64,000 bases of DNA from Symbiodinium natans (GCA_905221605.1 CAJNDS010002377.1:368501-432500), one strand, 5' to 3'; positions 1 through 12,893 are shown, numbered from the stretch's first letter. Notes: generated from the sequence alone by a model not told the origin. Numbers and translations: made by a program.

Positions 1-1763
1 CTCCAGCCTGAGAGGATGCCCCTGTCGCAAAGATTTCAGAGGACAGAACCTAAGATCTCACACCGGATGCGAAAACAGAATTGATGTTTCTGTGCCGTCT
101 GAAGAGTTCGATGTCACACTGCACCTTCTTCAGCGAGCCAACGAAGTAGTTAAACACCACCAAATTTCTCTCCGTGCCTGCCAGACAGCCCCTTGCATAT
201 GTCGGCTGGAGACGCAGGCCGACCACGCCAGACGTAACGCTCCGAATCGGCCGGAAACGAGGTGAACTGTCAACCCTTGCAAAGGGTGGATGGTAGCGAA
301 CCGTTCTCTTGCAACTTAGAAAGTACCCAAGTTTCCGAAGTTATGGAGTTTATGAGCCCCGTGCTGCAAACCACAACTTGTAAGTCCGCGTAGTGGGCGT
401 GGAGCAGGGCCTTCCCGGCAACAACGCATCCAAGTTGGTCCAACAAAAAGTCTCCTTATACTGGCAGTGTGCATTCTCCCGACACGTGACTGCAGCTGCC
501 GCAAGATCGGGATTCCTCAAAGGCTGCTTTCTCATCCATTTTGCCACATTATCATTTTCGTGCATCACGTTACGAAACGACCCTCAGACCTGTGCAGATG
601 GAGGCAGCCTACGTACCAGCTCTCCCCCTCCCCCCCTTTTTCGTTCGACTCAGCGTCTCTGTCTCGCGAAGGAGAGCAGCCCGAGCCAACGCACAAAAGT
701 GGCGTCAGGGTTGCCCCGGGTTTCAGGCAGGTTCAGAGTAGCACGCATAGGGAGTTTTTTTCGGACCCTCAGTCTATTGGAACCTACCTTTGTCATGAGG
801 CTGCGGTGCTTAAAAAAACATCCGTAGGGCTGCTTGGAGTGTGCATATGCTCCCAAGCCTTGTGAGATTGGCTACGGGAGTCGACCAAAGCTTCGCAGAT
901 TCCTCCGAGAGCTCTATTCGAAACTAGTTGGGTGGGTGGGGGGGGGGTACTCCTGCGGCGAGGGTTACTAGCATGGTCTTCTTGGGGGGCTCAACTTCGG
1001 GGCAATTCTTCCCAGGTGGGTTCATGTAGGGCCACTTAACCTCCTAAACCCTAAACCCTAAACCACTTCGTGATGTGTGTGGGGGAACTCCAAGGCTTGC
1101 CGACTCCCATTGCCAGCATGCAGCTTGTGGCAGTTTATTTTTTTTTTGCAGTTCTTCTCAGTCTGGTTCCCCGCTTCGAAGCAGGGTTTAGGGTTTAGGG
1201 TTTAAACACACACCATAGAAACCGTCCACAGATGGTCCCAGCACTGCCACACCGGCGACACCAGCCAGACGCTGAGATCAACTTCAAACAATCATCATGC
1301 CCGAAAACTCGACAGCATAGAAACTTCAACTAGCGTACTGCGACGTACTGCGTGCTTGCATCTGGTGGCAACACGTCAGATTCAAGGGGCGTGACCTTAC
1401 CATCCTGCGCGACCCCCTATTGCGCTGTAGTCGAACTTGAAGAATAGCCTACATTCTTCCTGCAAGGGCAAGAACCGCCACTTGGCACTCATGCTTGTCC
1501 AAATTTGAACAGCATGCCGGTGCCACTTAAAATCGCTTACGTACTTAAAAAGGCAAACCTTGCCCAGCATACAAAATGAAGGGCTGGATATCGCTTGTGC
1601 TCATGTGCCGATGGCCTGTCCACTTCGCTAATTCCGGGGCCCGAACCTTAAGGGTGCAAGACTTTTCGGGCCGAGCGTCCAACTGCCTTGCGATTCTCCG
1701 TCTTGCTCTGTTGCTATGATTAAGTGCAAGTGTTGTTGTCATTGATGATGATGTTAATAATGT

Positions 1764-1801
<38 letters not shown>

Positions 1802-3150
1802 TCGTTGTGGTTGTTGTTGTTGTTGTTGTTGTTGTTGTTATTATTGTTGTTGTCGTTGTCGTTGCTGTTGTTGCTGTTGCTGTTGCTGTTTGTTGCTGTT
1901 GTTGGAATCCTTTGTTCATGCCTTCCCCTTCAGACGCCCTGCTTTTCTTGAGCCGACGACGGCCTACAGCTCCGCCTCGGCCATCCGAGACACAAGCAGG
2001 GGATGCTCGCAGGAGCCGGAAGATCATGATCAAGCTTGGCAGCTGCGCGCGCAGGTCAAGCCTTCAATTCCTAAGGCCCCTTAGGGGCTTTCTAGAAGCC
2101 TCTGAAGAAACCCCACAGGTAGTTGACATGGCTTGGTGCAGTTTCTCATTTGTTGTTTCTTGTTGCTTCTCGGTTTTCTCCCTCTCTCATTCTGGTCCGG
2201 CCTGTGCTATCCCAGACCCAAGAGTAACCTAGGAATAAATGGCTGCCCTTTTTGGTTTAAACGGGCTTATGAGGGAACTTATACCCTAGAAAAAAGGTCC
2301 TAGGTCCATGGATGTTTCACTACATATACCATGGAGCAATGTAGCCCACTCAGTCTGGCCCAGAATTGTCTGGGACCTGTCCCTCTCACACTACTCCTGT
2401 TTAGCTGTTTAAGCCGACATAGAAACGTGCGGCCAGCATCTCCCCCCTGCACGTGCAGCGCAGCCACCCCACGAATCATGGCTCGGCCAGGTTCGAGGTC
2501 AGAGCAGCAAGGCAGCCAAGGGAAGGCCTTTGCTTTTTCAACTCTGGAATGGGTGTTCCCGAGCGAGCTGCATTTACATGTTCGAAGTGCTTTGGAGGTT
2601 CGGGTCAGCTAGAACAAACGTTTAGCTGTCAACTGCACTTGCTTGAATTGTTGCGGCTGCAAACCCTGCCTATGGCAGTAGCAGCTGCTGGCTAGGACAA
2701 GATGACAAGCAGTGTTGGGAATCTTGTGCCGGAGTTGATAATTCAATTCCAGGAATGACTGCTTCATGGCTTTGGGGCCTTCTCTTCGAGGCTACCTGAG
2801 ACTCTAAGTCTCTAAGTGATTCCAGAATGTTTGCTTCCAAACTCCAAGCTCATCCAAAAGGACATCCAACAGGACAGAGGTCACAGGAATTACCTGCAGC
2901 ACTGCCATCACTGTATGTCCATCAGGGCATCTAGCTAGGAATTTCTACAGGTTGGACAGGGCGATCTTGGGTCTAAAGCTCTTCGCCCTCAGATCATTAC
3001 CGCCGTTCAGAGTTTAGAGCTTTGCGTCTAGGACCTTGACCGGCTAAAGCAAAAAGCAGGTTGGCTTTCGTCGGCTGCCAAGTGCTCACGCGCTGTCTTG
3101 GTTGCGAGCGGCTTGCTCTGCAATCTGGGCCCGTTGGACAAGGGCGTTGC
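1..3150. other. Gene-poor stretch
   Basis: Contains short CCCTAAA/TTTAGGG runs at about 1048-1066 and 1183-1205, poly-G and poly-T runs, and the compound microsatellite at 1.75-1.9 kb. Open frames are short and overlap on several strands. I see no supportable gene. Confidence 0.6.
1744..1906. repeat. Compound microsatellite (GTCGCT / GTT)
   Basis: Six or so CTGTCG units followed by a long GTT tract with GTC and GCT variants. Reading frames here give Thr, Leu or Val runs and are not genes. Confidence 0.95.
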
Positions 3151-3250
3151 GGTTTAGGGTTTAGGGTTTAGGGTTTAGGGTTTAGGGTTTAGGGTTTAGG
3201 GTTTAGGGTTTCGGGTTTCGGGTTTCGGGTTTCGGGTTTAGGGTTTAGGA
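3151..3250. repeat. Interstitial telomere-like array with a TTTCGGG block
   Basis: About fourteen 7-bp units: a run of TTTAGGG, four successive TTTCGGG variants, then TTTAGGG again. Clustering of one variant suggests local copying of variant units. Confidence 0.9.
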
Positions 3251-3953
3251 CTAGTTTGATGCCTGTCCTGTGCTGCAGCTTTGCAAACATGGCCTGCTGA
3301 AAATGGCTTCAGGGAGATGCTCAGACGGTAACAGTTCTGAGTGCCACTATGAACTGTAGGCTCCGGAAGCTTCAAATCCAAGATGATCTGCAAAAACTCG
3401 AAACCCTAGAGATCCAACGCACGCGTACTCTGAACAAATAATATGCTCCTGGGGATGCACATTACGCCCCCATTCAGAGTGCCACGCCCGACTGCAGGGC
3501 CAAGCGAAGCAAGCAGAAATCTGACGTTGATGCCTTGTCAGCCATCACAGCAACAGCGGCAACGTCAAGCTTAAATCGCCCACTGTCGTCTACAGTCGAC
3601 TCAACTTGCAGTTGCGAGCTGGTCGCACGCTCCAAGGGATTTAAGACTCGTATTTGTATAAGGTTGTACCCCTCAAGGACTTTCCCCCCTTGGAAATTTC
3701 CGAAGGTGGCGCTGATGTTCCCCTTTCGGGGTCCCCGAACCCAGGGGGTATGACCAAGGTTTGAATCCCATGACTCTTCGGAGAGGCTGGGAATCCAACT
3801 TGTCAACATGCTCACTAGGGTGCTTCCGGGGTTTGGGTGTTTAGGGTTTAGGGTTTGGGGTTTGCTTCCCCAATGTGCCGAAGCTTGAACCTCGATCACA
3901 GCCTTGGTAGCACTCCAAACACAAACCTTTTCAGCTCTGAGCAGCCCCAAGAT

Positions 3954-4000
3954 AACCCTAAACCCTAAACCCTAAACCCCAAACCCTAAACCCTAAACCC
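3954..4000. repeat. Interstitial CCCTAAA array
   Basis: About six CCCTAAA units with one CCCCAAA variant, opposite in orientation to the array at 3.2 kb. Confidence 0.85.
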
Positions 4001-4919
4001 TCCCTTGTGGCGGGTTGGTGCAGAAAGCGCCTCTGGCACTTGGTCGCGCACGCGCGCCAAGCACCGGATGGCTTCTCACTAAGCATCGTCCCAGCGATTC
4101 ATGAGAGCTCCTAGACCCGAGCACCCCCTCCTTGAGGGCTATTTCGAGGGGTTTAGGGGGGTTTAGGGTTCAGGGTTCGGGGTTTAGGGCTTTTGCACCA
4201 CATTCACCCCTCGCTAGAGGTCTGTGCCCATCAAGGCCCTGTCAATAAATTGAGATGCTGGTGAATCTGAGGTTGTGGATAAGGCTTCGCCCAAACATTC
4301 ACGATAGCTAGCCACGGTACCCATCTCTGGCCAATACGGTCTGGAAGTATTGAGTCTTCCGAATTTAGCGGGGGGCATCCTAGAACAAAATCAATCTACC
4401 TGTCTCTGTGTAAAGAAGGCCTAAGCTCTCAGAACCGCTGGCAGAACGTCCTGAGCTCACTTCTCGTCTGGGCGGATGACCTGGAAGCGTTCGGCCACAT
4501 AAAGTGACAACCTACCAAGGAAAGTCTTGACCAGATGGTAGAGTGGGGCCTCTGCTTGAATTCGATTGGGGCTGGACGGGAAAACGGCTACTTAGAAGAC
4601 CTGAGATCCTCGTACCATCAGAGTGTCGATTTGCTATCCCTTTAGTTCCTACCCAACTTCGAGGATTTGCTCGCCCAAGCACACGGTACTCCGTCTCTTG
4701 GAGAGGATCCGTAGCCGCCTGCCGCACTGGAATGGGCTGATGGAGTGTAGGGTTTCGCGGAACTCGGGCTTTCGGCAGACTTCGACATAACTTACAGCAA
4801 GACATGTTGAATTTAGTTGATATGAAGGCCAGGTTTGGGGAGGCCCTGTTGACGTGATGAATGGATGGATCGTGCAATGCCCGACTTAGATTTTCCACGG
4901 GCAGCGAGATGGACCGGGA

Positions 4920-5848
4920 CAACTGAGGTCAATCAACCTGGCGTCCGATTGATGAGCCTTCAAGTACATCGAGCATGACGACGGATGATGCTGCACAAGC
5001 GCGCCGACGACTCTTAGGAATGTCAGTGGAGGACGACACTACGCCGCGACTGGTAGTACCGAAAGCAATGGCGACAACTGCTTGAAGGCGTTGACCGGCA
5101 ACCCCCCCTTTGATCCCCGACATGAAAGAAATTCCCAGAGTTTCAAGATCCTGTGGACAGTACGTCAGTTCCTGGCTCCACGATGCAGCTGATGCCATGA
5201 ACAACGCAAGCTCTGTTGGCAGTGGCAACTCATGCATGACGAAGTCCTCTCTGTCTCAAATCAGAATTCCTGAAGGCGATGCCGCGATCCTTGCGACTGC
5301 TCTTGAGGCTCCTCGGACCGCATAAGAAAGTTCCTCGAACTGCAGTTGCAGTCATCATCTACTAACTGCTTAAGAACCCCCCCCCCCCAAAAAAAAAAAA
5401 CACTTCCTTATACGCGTAATATAGGAGCTATTTTTTTGGGTTCTGAATCAAATAGTAGTAACGGATTCCGAAGTGGCAACTTGGATTCTCAGGGCTTCTG
5501 GAAGCGTTTCGATTTCGAAGCAGTGACTGCGACTTTGAAAAAGAACTGAAGAAGTTGATCCGTACACTCGCTCTCAGCACTTATGGACCATTCCGTTGTC
5601 TTCTAGCAAACTTTCTGCTACGGAGCTACTGCTGCTGGAAATAGAGCGAGTGCTTGATCGTTCCAAGCTGCGTGAGTGTCGTGCCTCGCCCGCATTCACT
5701 ACATGGATCACATGTCACGTGTCTGCATTCTGCGAAGCGCGAAGTGTGGGCATCTGTCCAACCGTTTTTTCACGAAAGTTGACCTTGCAGGTCTTGAGCA
5801 GTACGGGCAGTGACGCAACTCTCAGCTGTCGGCTTCAAAAAGATTAAC
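4920..5848 (+). pseudogene. Possible decayed plus-strand coding relic
   Basis: Successive plus-strand frames look coding but shift or stop repeatedly: about 4931-5085 (TWRPIDEPSSTSSMTTDDAA), 5107-5325 (SSWLHDAADAMNNASSVG), about 5520-5631 (DFEKELKKLIRTLALSTYGP) and 5596-5847 (LSATELLLLEIERVLDRSK). A poly-C/poly-A tract at 5379-5400 interrupts the region. This pattern fits a degraded gene or retroelement polyprotein. No domain is recognisable, and chance open frames cannot be excluded. Confidence 0.25.
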
Positions 5849-6908
5849 CCAGCTGTAGTCGAACAACTGAAAACCGAAACGCACCGAAACATTCCACGAG
5901 TCCTCAAGCCACCGCTCAGGGGAATTATATGGTTTCTGTAACAGTACTATTTCCACTTAAGACACTCCTGATTCGCTCACTGAACGTCTGCGGACTTCAT
6001 TGATTTCGTGGGGGCTTTTTTGAGCTAAGTCAGCTCGGCTTTAGGCTCAGGCCTTTAAGGCCTCGAAATTCAAAGGTCCCAGGGTTGAAGAAGGATGTAG
6101 CGAAACCCCTACAAGGCGCCTGAACTTAACCCCGAGTGCCGCAGGCCTTCTTTGCTAATTTCCTGAGACGCAGGCAGGGCCCGTCGTCAGGATACTCCTT
6201 GGCAGGCTCAGACACTGCAGCCATAAACAGATCGAAGACAGGGGCCCGGCACTGGGCTTTAGAGAGCAGGTGCCCATGGGCAGCTTCTGGTCGAGCGAGT
6301 TGCGCGAGAAAGCTTTAACATTGCGTGACTGCTGGGAAGTAAAACAAGCTCAAAAAAAGAAGACACCAGCTTATGATGTTCTTGATGATTGTGGGCATCA
6401 CGCACCCCTCCTCTCGAAATGTTTCCGAGAAGCCTGCATGTACAGGCCACTCAAGTGCGAAAAGCTTATCCAGACTGGAGGTCTGTGTTTTGCAGAAAAT
6501 CCAGAAAACGTACTCCCCCTTTTGGTATCCATGCGGTGGCCTCTCATCTACAGTAGGTTTGTCTTGCTTTTTTTCGCTCTTGGGTGGTTGCGTTTTTGTA
6601 CATGTAGCTCTGGAAGTCATAGGTCTTTGAAGGCTGGTGCTGAATGTTAACCTCACATCTATAAATGGGGTGGCAACTGTAAAATTCGCCGGGCCAGAGG
6701 GGCTCAGCCGAAGACTACTTTCCATTACGGGAGGTTTTCGGGCCGATGTGTGTAAACAAGTCTATATAGGGGGGTCCGGTGAAAATAATAATGGGGTGAC
6801 AACAGTAATATTTGGCCGGCCAGGAATCAGAAATTTTACTTGCAGAGAAGACTTTTCGAGCTCCGAGGCTCTAGAGAAGCAGATCTCGTTTGAGATTGCT
6901 TGTCTTGT

Positions 6909-7130
6909 GAGATTGCTGCAGCTCCAGAGCTGCGAGAAACTGCTGCTTCAGGCCTGTTTCTTCAGAGAAGCAGGTGCCTCTTGAGATTGCTGCAGCTCCA
7001 GAGCTGCGAGAAACTGCTGCTTCAGGCCTGTTTCTTCAGAGAAGCAGGTGCCTCTTGAGATTGCTGCAGCTCCAGAGCTGCGAGAAACTGCTGCTTCAGG
7101 CCTCTTTCTTCAGAGGAGCAGGTGTTCCTC
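6909..7130. repeat. Tandem repeat, three units of 74 bp
   Basis: Units start GAGATTGCTGCAGCTCCAGA at 6909, 6983 and 7057. The first two are nearly identical and the third diverges at its end. CTGCAG and CAGCTCCAGAGCTG are locally self-complementary. Confidence 0.85.
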
Positions 7131-7142
7131 TAAGGCTTCAGA

Positions 7143-7530
7143 TAAGAGTCCCTGAAGCTGAAGACTTCAGCCTTCGGGTCTTGGAATTCAGGAAACCGCC
7201 AGAGGTCTGAAAGCAAGGTTTCTTTACTAAAATCCTTATCCGCCGGGGCTCGAAAACAAGTCCGGAAAGGGTACCCCTTATGGGCCTCCAAAATGACAAT
7301 AGTAAATGGGTGGCAATAATAATTTCGGCGAGGGGGGGGGGAACCAAGGAAGCCTCAAGTTTAAATGGCTGCCTTTAAGTCTCAAGACAAGAACCCTTAA
7401 GCTCAAGACTTCAGGCTTCGGGTCCTGGTCCAAGTCTCAAGGCAAGAATCCCTGAAGCTTAAGACTTCAGCCTTCGGGTCCTGGAATTCAGGAAGCCGCC
7501 AGAGATCTCAAAGCCAGGTTTCCTTACTTA
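7143..7530. repeat. Diverged direct repeat of about 88 bp
   Basis: The block GACTTCAGCCTTCGGGTC ... GGAATTCAGGAAACCGCCAGA at about 7143-7230 recurs at about 7445-7530 with few changes. A partial third copy is at about 7388-7430. Confidence 0.7.
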
Positions 7531-9045
7531 AAACCTGTAGACCCCCAGACCGCAGACCCCAGACCCCAGAATCCTCATTATTGACACCCTCTCTTTTTTT
7601 TGACCCGTCCAAACCCCGGGGACCAAAACAAGATTTGGGGGGGGGTTTATTAAAGCGACGTTAACATTACTGTGCGTGATTGTTCAAGACCCTTCGTCAG
7701 CGTACTTCTACCTGGATCATGAACGACATGGCACTTCAACTGAACTAAGTTTACGCACCCCAAGAATGCTATATCTACAATCTCAAGTAAGAGCGGCCGG
7801 GAGAGTTGAGGGAGGGGACCCTGGTGACTCAGTCGTTGTCTTATGAACTCACAGGGCATGTGTTCCTAGCCAGCCGGTGCCACCGTTGGGTCATATGATT
7901 CATATGGAGGGGCGGATTAGGTCCGCTTAGCCCTTCGTCTCACGCCTGCCTGCGCAACACCAGCTGAAGAAGCCGAAGGTCCCGAAACCCGAGATTTAAA
8001 TCTGCCTCTCACTTGCGGAGGCGAGCGTCTTGCAGGAATGCTTCGCACAGTTCCACCGACCTGCAGCGTGCTAAGCGCGTGCGCTGAGTCTGCTGTCCTC
8101 AGGTTTAGGGTGCTCAACCCACAACCTGGACGCCCGACAGCAGTAGCCTCGTTCGCGCCCTTAGCCCTTCGCAAGCGGACAACTCGCGCAGACTCTATTT
8201 GGTTTAGGGGTTTAGGACCTATATATAGTAAAAAGGAAAGAAATACGACCCCCCCGCCCCCGAACAAACTCGCACAGTTGCACCTGGCTGGCTCGCCAGA
8301 CTCGTATGCGGCCAACGCCGACTCGAACTCCGTCGCTTGCATCCTCCATACCATCATGAGAGACTCCCAACTTAGACTCCTTGGGTTTCAGGTCTAGGGC
8401 TTTTAAGGGCCCTTAAGACTGATTTGTTTTTCTGAAGGCCCCCCAGAATTTCTCAAGCCCCACAACTGTCATCCCCACAGCCGTATCCAGGGGGTTTTGG
8501 GGCAGCAAGGTGGGCCTACTGCTCTGAGCTTCTGAACCGCACGTCTCCTACTCCGTGGGAAGGGCAGCAAGAAGCCCCAACCCCGAACCCCTCGGAGAAC
8601 CAGTTGCAATATCAACCGCCCTAAACCCCAAACCCTAAAAAACCTAAAAACCCTAAAACCCTACAAACCCTAAAAACCCTAAAAACCCCAAAAACCCCAA
8701 AAACCCTAAAACCCTAAACACCAAGACCCCTCCCCGCCTCAAAAACTCCAGTTTCTCGGCGCGGGTCGGCGCAGGAGCCTTGCGGAGCTTGGATGCTGGC
8801 TTAAGAGAGGGGTCAGCTCCATGCGCAGCTCTCGTACCACAACTTCCGGATTCCCCCCCCCGAACTCCAAGTTTCGCAGAGCTCTTGCCCATCACCTCAT
8901 GGGTGCGGAGATGCTACTCGACTAGTTTAGGGCTCTGCGAGAGAGCTCTTCGAACTCGGGCCCAGCTCTGCAGGAGCAGTACCGAAAAGGTCGGTTTTTG
9001 TTAGGGGGACCGAAACTTGACGGTTTCAGGGCTTTGAATTCTGAC

Positions 9046-9142
9046 AACCCTAAACCCTAAACCCTAAACCCTAAACCCTAAACCCTAAACCCTAAACCCT
9101 AAACCCTAAACCCTAAACCCTAAACCCTAAACCCTAAACCCT
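9046..9142. repeat. Interstitial CCCTAAA array, about 13 perfect units
   Basis: The longest uninterrupted telomere-type tract in the window, flanked by ordinary sequence on both sides, so not a chromosome end. Confidence 0.95.
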
Positions 9143-10664
9143 CGGACGTCGCTGCGGCCCTCATGGATTTAGGGTTTCCCCCCATGCCTGCCTCGAAGAG
9201 TGAGTTCCTGAGCGGAGGGCAGAGGCTTTGGGGGTTTAAGGAGGCGAGTCTTCCCTGGGTTCCCTCTTTTCCCTCTTTAAAAGGCAGGTCCCCTCTCTAT
9301 CTTCTATAGCGCCTGAAGCTCTAGTGACAGGAACTGGAGGGCCGAGCTCCCACGACTTTGTGGAAGAAGGCTTAAGAACCTCTCACTCCCCCCAAACCTT
9401 ACTGCTCAACGATCCTGAATCCTTCCAACCTTCCCCGCAAACTCCAAGGCGTGACTCCTCCAATCTCACCGCGCGTGGATACGTGCACACGAGCTGTCTG
9501 CGAAACGAAAAATCCTAAACCCTAAGCCCTAAACCGTGACCCCAAACCCTAAACCCTAAACCCTATGGGGGGGGGGGGGGGGGCTGTCATGGTTTAGGGG
9601 CTCGGGTTGGGGGCCCTGAACGGAACTGAAAACCAGCAGATCACGAGGCACCTCAAGTCCGTCGAGCAGGGCGACTTCGTGCCTCAAACGAGTGCAAACC
9701 CCATGTTTTTCTAATGTGTGGTAGAAGATAAATCTGCCTTGAACTGTGTGTGTGTGTGTGCGTTTTATTTCCTTTACCAGACAACATGGTGCCATCGACT
9801 ACGCATGGGGCATCGGATAGTCTGATTCGGGAATGACCTGCAAGGCTGTTTCAAGGCCAAGGCTTCTCAAATACCAGCCTTGCCTTGAACAAGAGCTTGG
9901 GGTTTAGGGTTTAGGGTCTTGGGCCGGGTTATCCTTCGAGGACCTAAATACAAGCGCCTGGAACTCTCTGCCTCTCTCAAACAGATGGTCGGCATGCGCC
10001 TTCTGCGCTGTTCCCCAAAGAGTCTACTGTTGGGGTTCTACATTCAAGGATTCCCGACATTCTGAGAACTGCTGCCGGGCTCCTGGGCTCCCTTTGTCTC
10101 CCTTCGTCTCCCTTTGTCTCGCGTCGTCAACACTGTCTCTTTGACGTGCCTTTGACTGCTTGGGGTCTTCGGTGGTGTGATGAGTTTCGTCTCTTTCATC
10201 ACGGGCATCACGGCTGGCTCTGCATGGCTCTTGACGAGGTGATGAGGCACCAAAGTGGAACATGTTGCTGCAGATTGCAAAAGGTAACGATGGGCTTTGT
10301 GTTTGCATCAGCGCCCACGCAATTTGCTGCCATGCTTTCACCACATCCCCCTGTAGAGTCAAGTTCGGGCCCTTGCGGCACGCACCCGGAAACACAGTGA
10401 ATCACATGCTATGTGACAGAAGACGATACCACAAAACAAGATATGCAGTATGTGTGGAACTCATACTGGGAGCAGTACTAACGTACGTAACAACAACGCC
10501 TTTTCGGCTCCACCCCGCAGCCCGACAATCCCTGTAACCTCAAAGCCCTTGTGTTTGAAAAGCCTCCAACACTACAGACCAGCCCTTCACCCCTACACAT
10601 CCGAAGCTGAGACTTAGCTCTATAGACTAAAACTAGTGGATGCTTCGGGTCTTGGAGGCTAAAG

Positions 10665-11339
10665 GTGAGGGCGAAAGCGGGGGCTAGTGAGAGCGAGAGC
10701 TTAAGTGGGTGGATTGCTGGGCCCACGGCTATCATTGCATGTCGATGGGTCGTAGTACGTGGACGGGTCGTAGCACGCGGCCGCCGACTGATGCGCCGAC
10801 ATGACCTGGCAGGAATCTGGGCAGTGCTACAGTGCTACAGCGACCTGAAGCAAGTCGCAACTCTACATTGTAATCTTCGGGCTCTCACCTTTGTAATCAG
10901 AAGTGCCGCAATGGGCTCAGTATCGACGGCGGCTACCAGAAGGGGGAGCAGAAGAATCAAATCTACTGCAACGTGCCACCCCGCTCTGGGCAGTGAGCAT
11001 TTCGATAAACTGGCAGCCGGATTCAAGGTGTTGCCGAGCCTTTGTATTACATCCCCCGTTACGGCTGCACAGAGATTTGAAAGGGTGCACATACCAGTCG
11101 ACAGGGCCCAAGACTCCGACATCCCTCCATTCTGCCATGGTTCGACCTCGTGGTTCTGGATCCCTGGTCCCCACAAAGGACTTCTGAGCAGTTTTGACAG
11201 TTTTCAGGGGCCATATTTGCAAGTCTCCATACCCTTATTGCGACAAGTTGCGCGGTCTCAATCTCTTTGCCGCGTCAGAGATTGTTCAGGTGCAAAGAAC
11301 CGCCATGGGACCGCACGCAAAGATGCCAATGATATGTAA
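10665..11339 (+). CDS. Uncharacterised 224-codon open frame, doubtful
   Basis: One of the longer plus-strand frames in the left half. Three other frames are also open across 10900-11220, so openness here may reflect low stop density rather than coding. The product shows no signal peptide, membrane helix or known motif. Confidence 0.15.
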   Translation: MRAKAGASESESLSGWIAGPTAIIACRWVVVRGRVVARGRRLMRRHDLAGIWAVLQCYSDLKQVATLHCNLRALTFVIRSAAMGSVSTAATRRGSRRIKSTATCHPALGSEHFDKLAAGFKVLPSLCITSPVTAAQRFERVHIPVDRAQDSDIPPFCHGSTSWFWIPGPHKGLLSSFDSFQGPYLQVSIPLLRQVARSQSLCRVRDCSGAKNRHGTARKDANDM

Positions 11340-12837
11340 AATTGCACTCCGCGCGCACGGAACTTCAAGCATCGGTGTGTGCACTGCAGGCAAGGAAGGG
11401 CATAGCAGGGCTACATCCAAGTACCCCGAAACTCATCGAAACCGCGATACCCAACAAGATTCAGGGTTCCGGAGTCTAGTGTTCAGTAGCATATGTGTGT
11501 CTGTGCTGCCCTGATGCTTACTCCATCTGCTTGCCCAGCCTTCAGCGCAATCTCATGCTCGGGCGAGGGCCTCCAGGCAACTTCAGCATCCAGGCACTGA
11601 AGGGTGTTTCAGGGTTGGACTGTGCAAGCAGGCTCCTGACAAAATCGGCGTTATGATAGCTTCCCCTTCTGCCTTTCACACGTCTGCTGGGGAGTTGAGA
11701 GTCCAGGTGTACACACGGCGACAGGAACCCGGGAGAACCCCAAGACCCTGAAAGACCCTGACACCCAAAAAACGACCTTTCAAACGCCAACACAAAACCC
11801 TCTTTACTCTCTTTTACCCTTCCCCCCCCCCCCCCACCCCTCTGACACGATATCGTCAGCCCTCAGATCCGTAGCTGTCCCCGCCCTGTCACCCCAAGCG
11901 AAGTGCTCGTTGGCGAAGCAGAAGGGGCTCTCTTGCCACAGAGCCCCATCACTTCATACCTTTGGCGGTCGAGAAAGTGCTTCTGGGCAACTCGTAAGAG
12001 AGATCAAGGCATGAAGGTTCGGCAGCACGGGCATTGGGGGTTACTTGGAGCGCTAGTCTGGTGAGCCATCGGGTGCACAAGGCAAACACATGGATCTTCC
12101 TCGTAGCTGCTACTCATATTCCGCGGCATGGAATGATTGGTTGGTCTCCTGGGGTCGTCCCGCGCCGCAGGTGTCTCAACTGGTTGGAATGCTTAAGAAA
12201 TAGTGGCTTTCTAAGAAGAAAAGTGGAAAGAGACGAGGACGAGAGGGGGACAAGAAAGACCAACCAGGAAGCAAGAACGAACTCCCGGGGTTTTAGCCTC
12301 ATTTCTTCCTTCTTTCTGGGGCTCTTAGCGGCCCCCCTGCACTGTGGTACTGCTTGAAGTTTATGAAACGCAGGCTCTCGCTCTTTCTCTCCTCTCTCTT
12401 GCCCCGCCTCTCTTCTTGATCTCAATGAAAAAGGCAACCGAAGGAAAACACAGGGGGGGGGGGGGGAGGAAAGGCAAAGAGCAGAGGAAGGAAACAGGTG
12501 CGGACATGACTTCCCCTGTAGCTTGTTCTCTATCTCGTCCCCCTTTCCTGCATGAGAACGCAGAGAAGTAAAAAGGCAGGAAGAAAGATGGCACAGAAAG
12601 GCCCACCTATAAGACAAGAGTAGAGTAGAAGGAAGGGCGCGGCCAAGAGGAGGACTAAGGGCTACAGAAGGCAAAAAAGAAATTCCTCTCTTCTTTCTGG
12701 GGAGGTGCCTCTTGGCCGCGATCCATGTCTGAAGCACCATGCGTGTGCAGTTCCTTCGTCCCAAAGCTCAAAGCCTGAGCCCTGAACAGCCGCAAACCTT
12801 GAGCCCTTTAAGCCCCCAAACCCCTTAGCCTAAACCC

Positions 12838-12893
12838 GAAACCCTAAACTACCCTAAACTACCCTAAACTACCCTAAACTACCCTAAACCCTA
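12838..12893. repeat. Variant telomere-like array, 10-bp unit
   Basis: Four tandem units of ACCCTAAACT, then CCCTAAACCCTAAA. A 10-bp derivative of the 7-bp repeat has been amplified in tandem. Confidence 0.85.

Larger units (their letters stand above)
5880..9045. other. Gene-poor, repeat-bearing stretch
   Basis: Holds the 74-bp tandem triplet and the 88-bp direct repeat. Pieces such as GGGGTGACAACAGTAATATT (about 6793) have relatives near 6669 and 7309. A degenerate CCCTAAAA/CCCCAAAA run occupies 8620-8720. No gene is recognisable. Confidence 0.6.

Noticed and set aside
1545-2033. Open frames with long Thr, Leu or Val runs
   Set aside because: They are translations of the GTT/GTCGCT microsatellite.
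3755-3785. T-arm-like GGTTTGAATCCC
   Set aside because: No matching cloverleaf stems were found around it.
9046-9142. A true chromosome end
   Set aside because: The array is short and has ordinary sequence on both sides.
12114-12764. 216-codon minus-strand frame
   Set aside because: Low-complexity Ser/Leu/Pro and Arg/Glu runs from purine/pyrimidine-biased DNA, with no motif and other frames also open.
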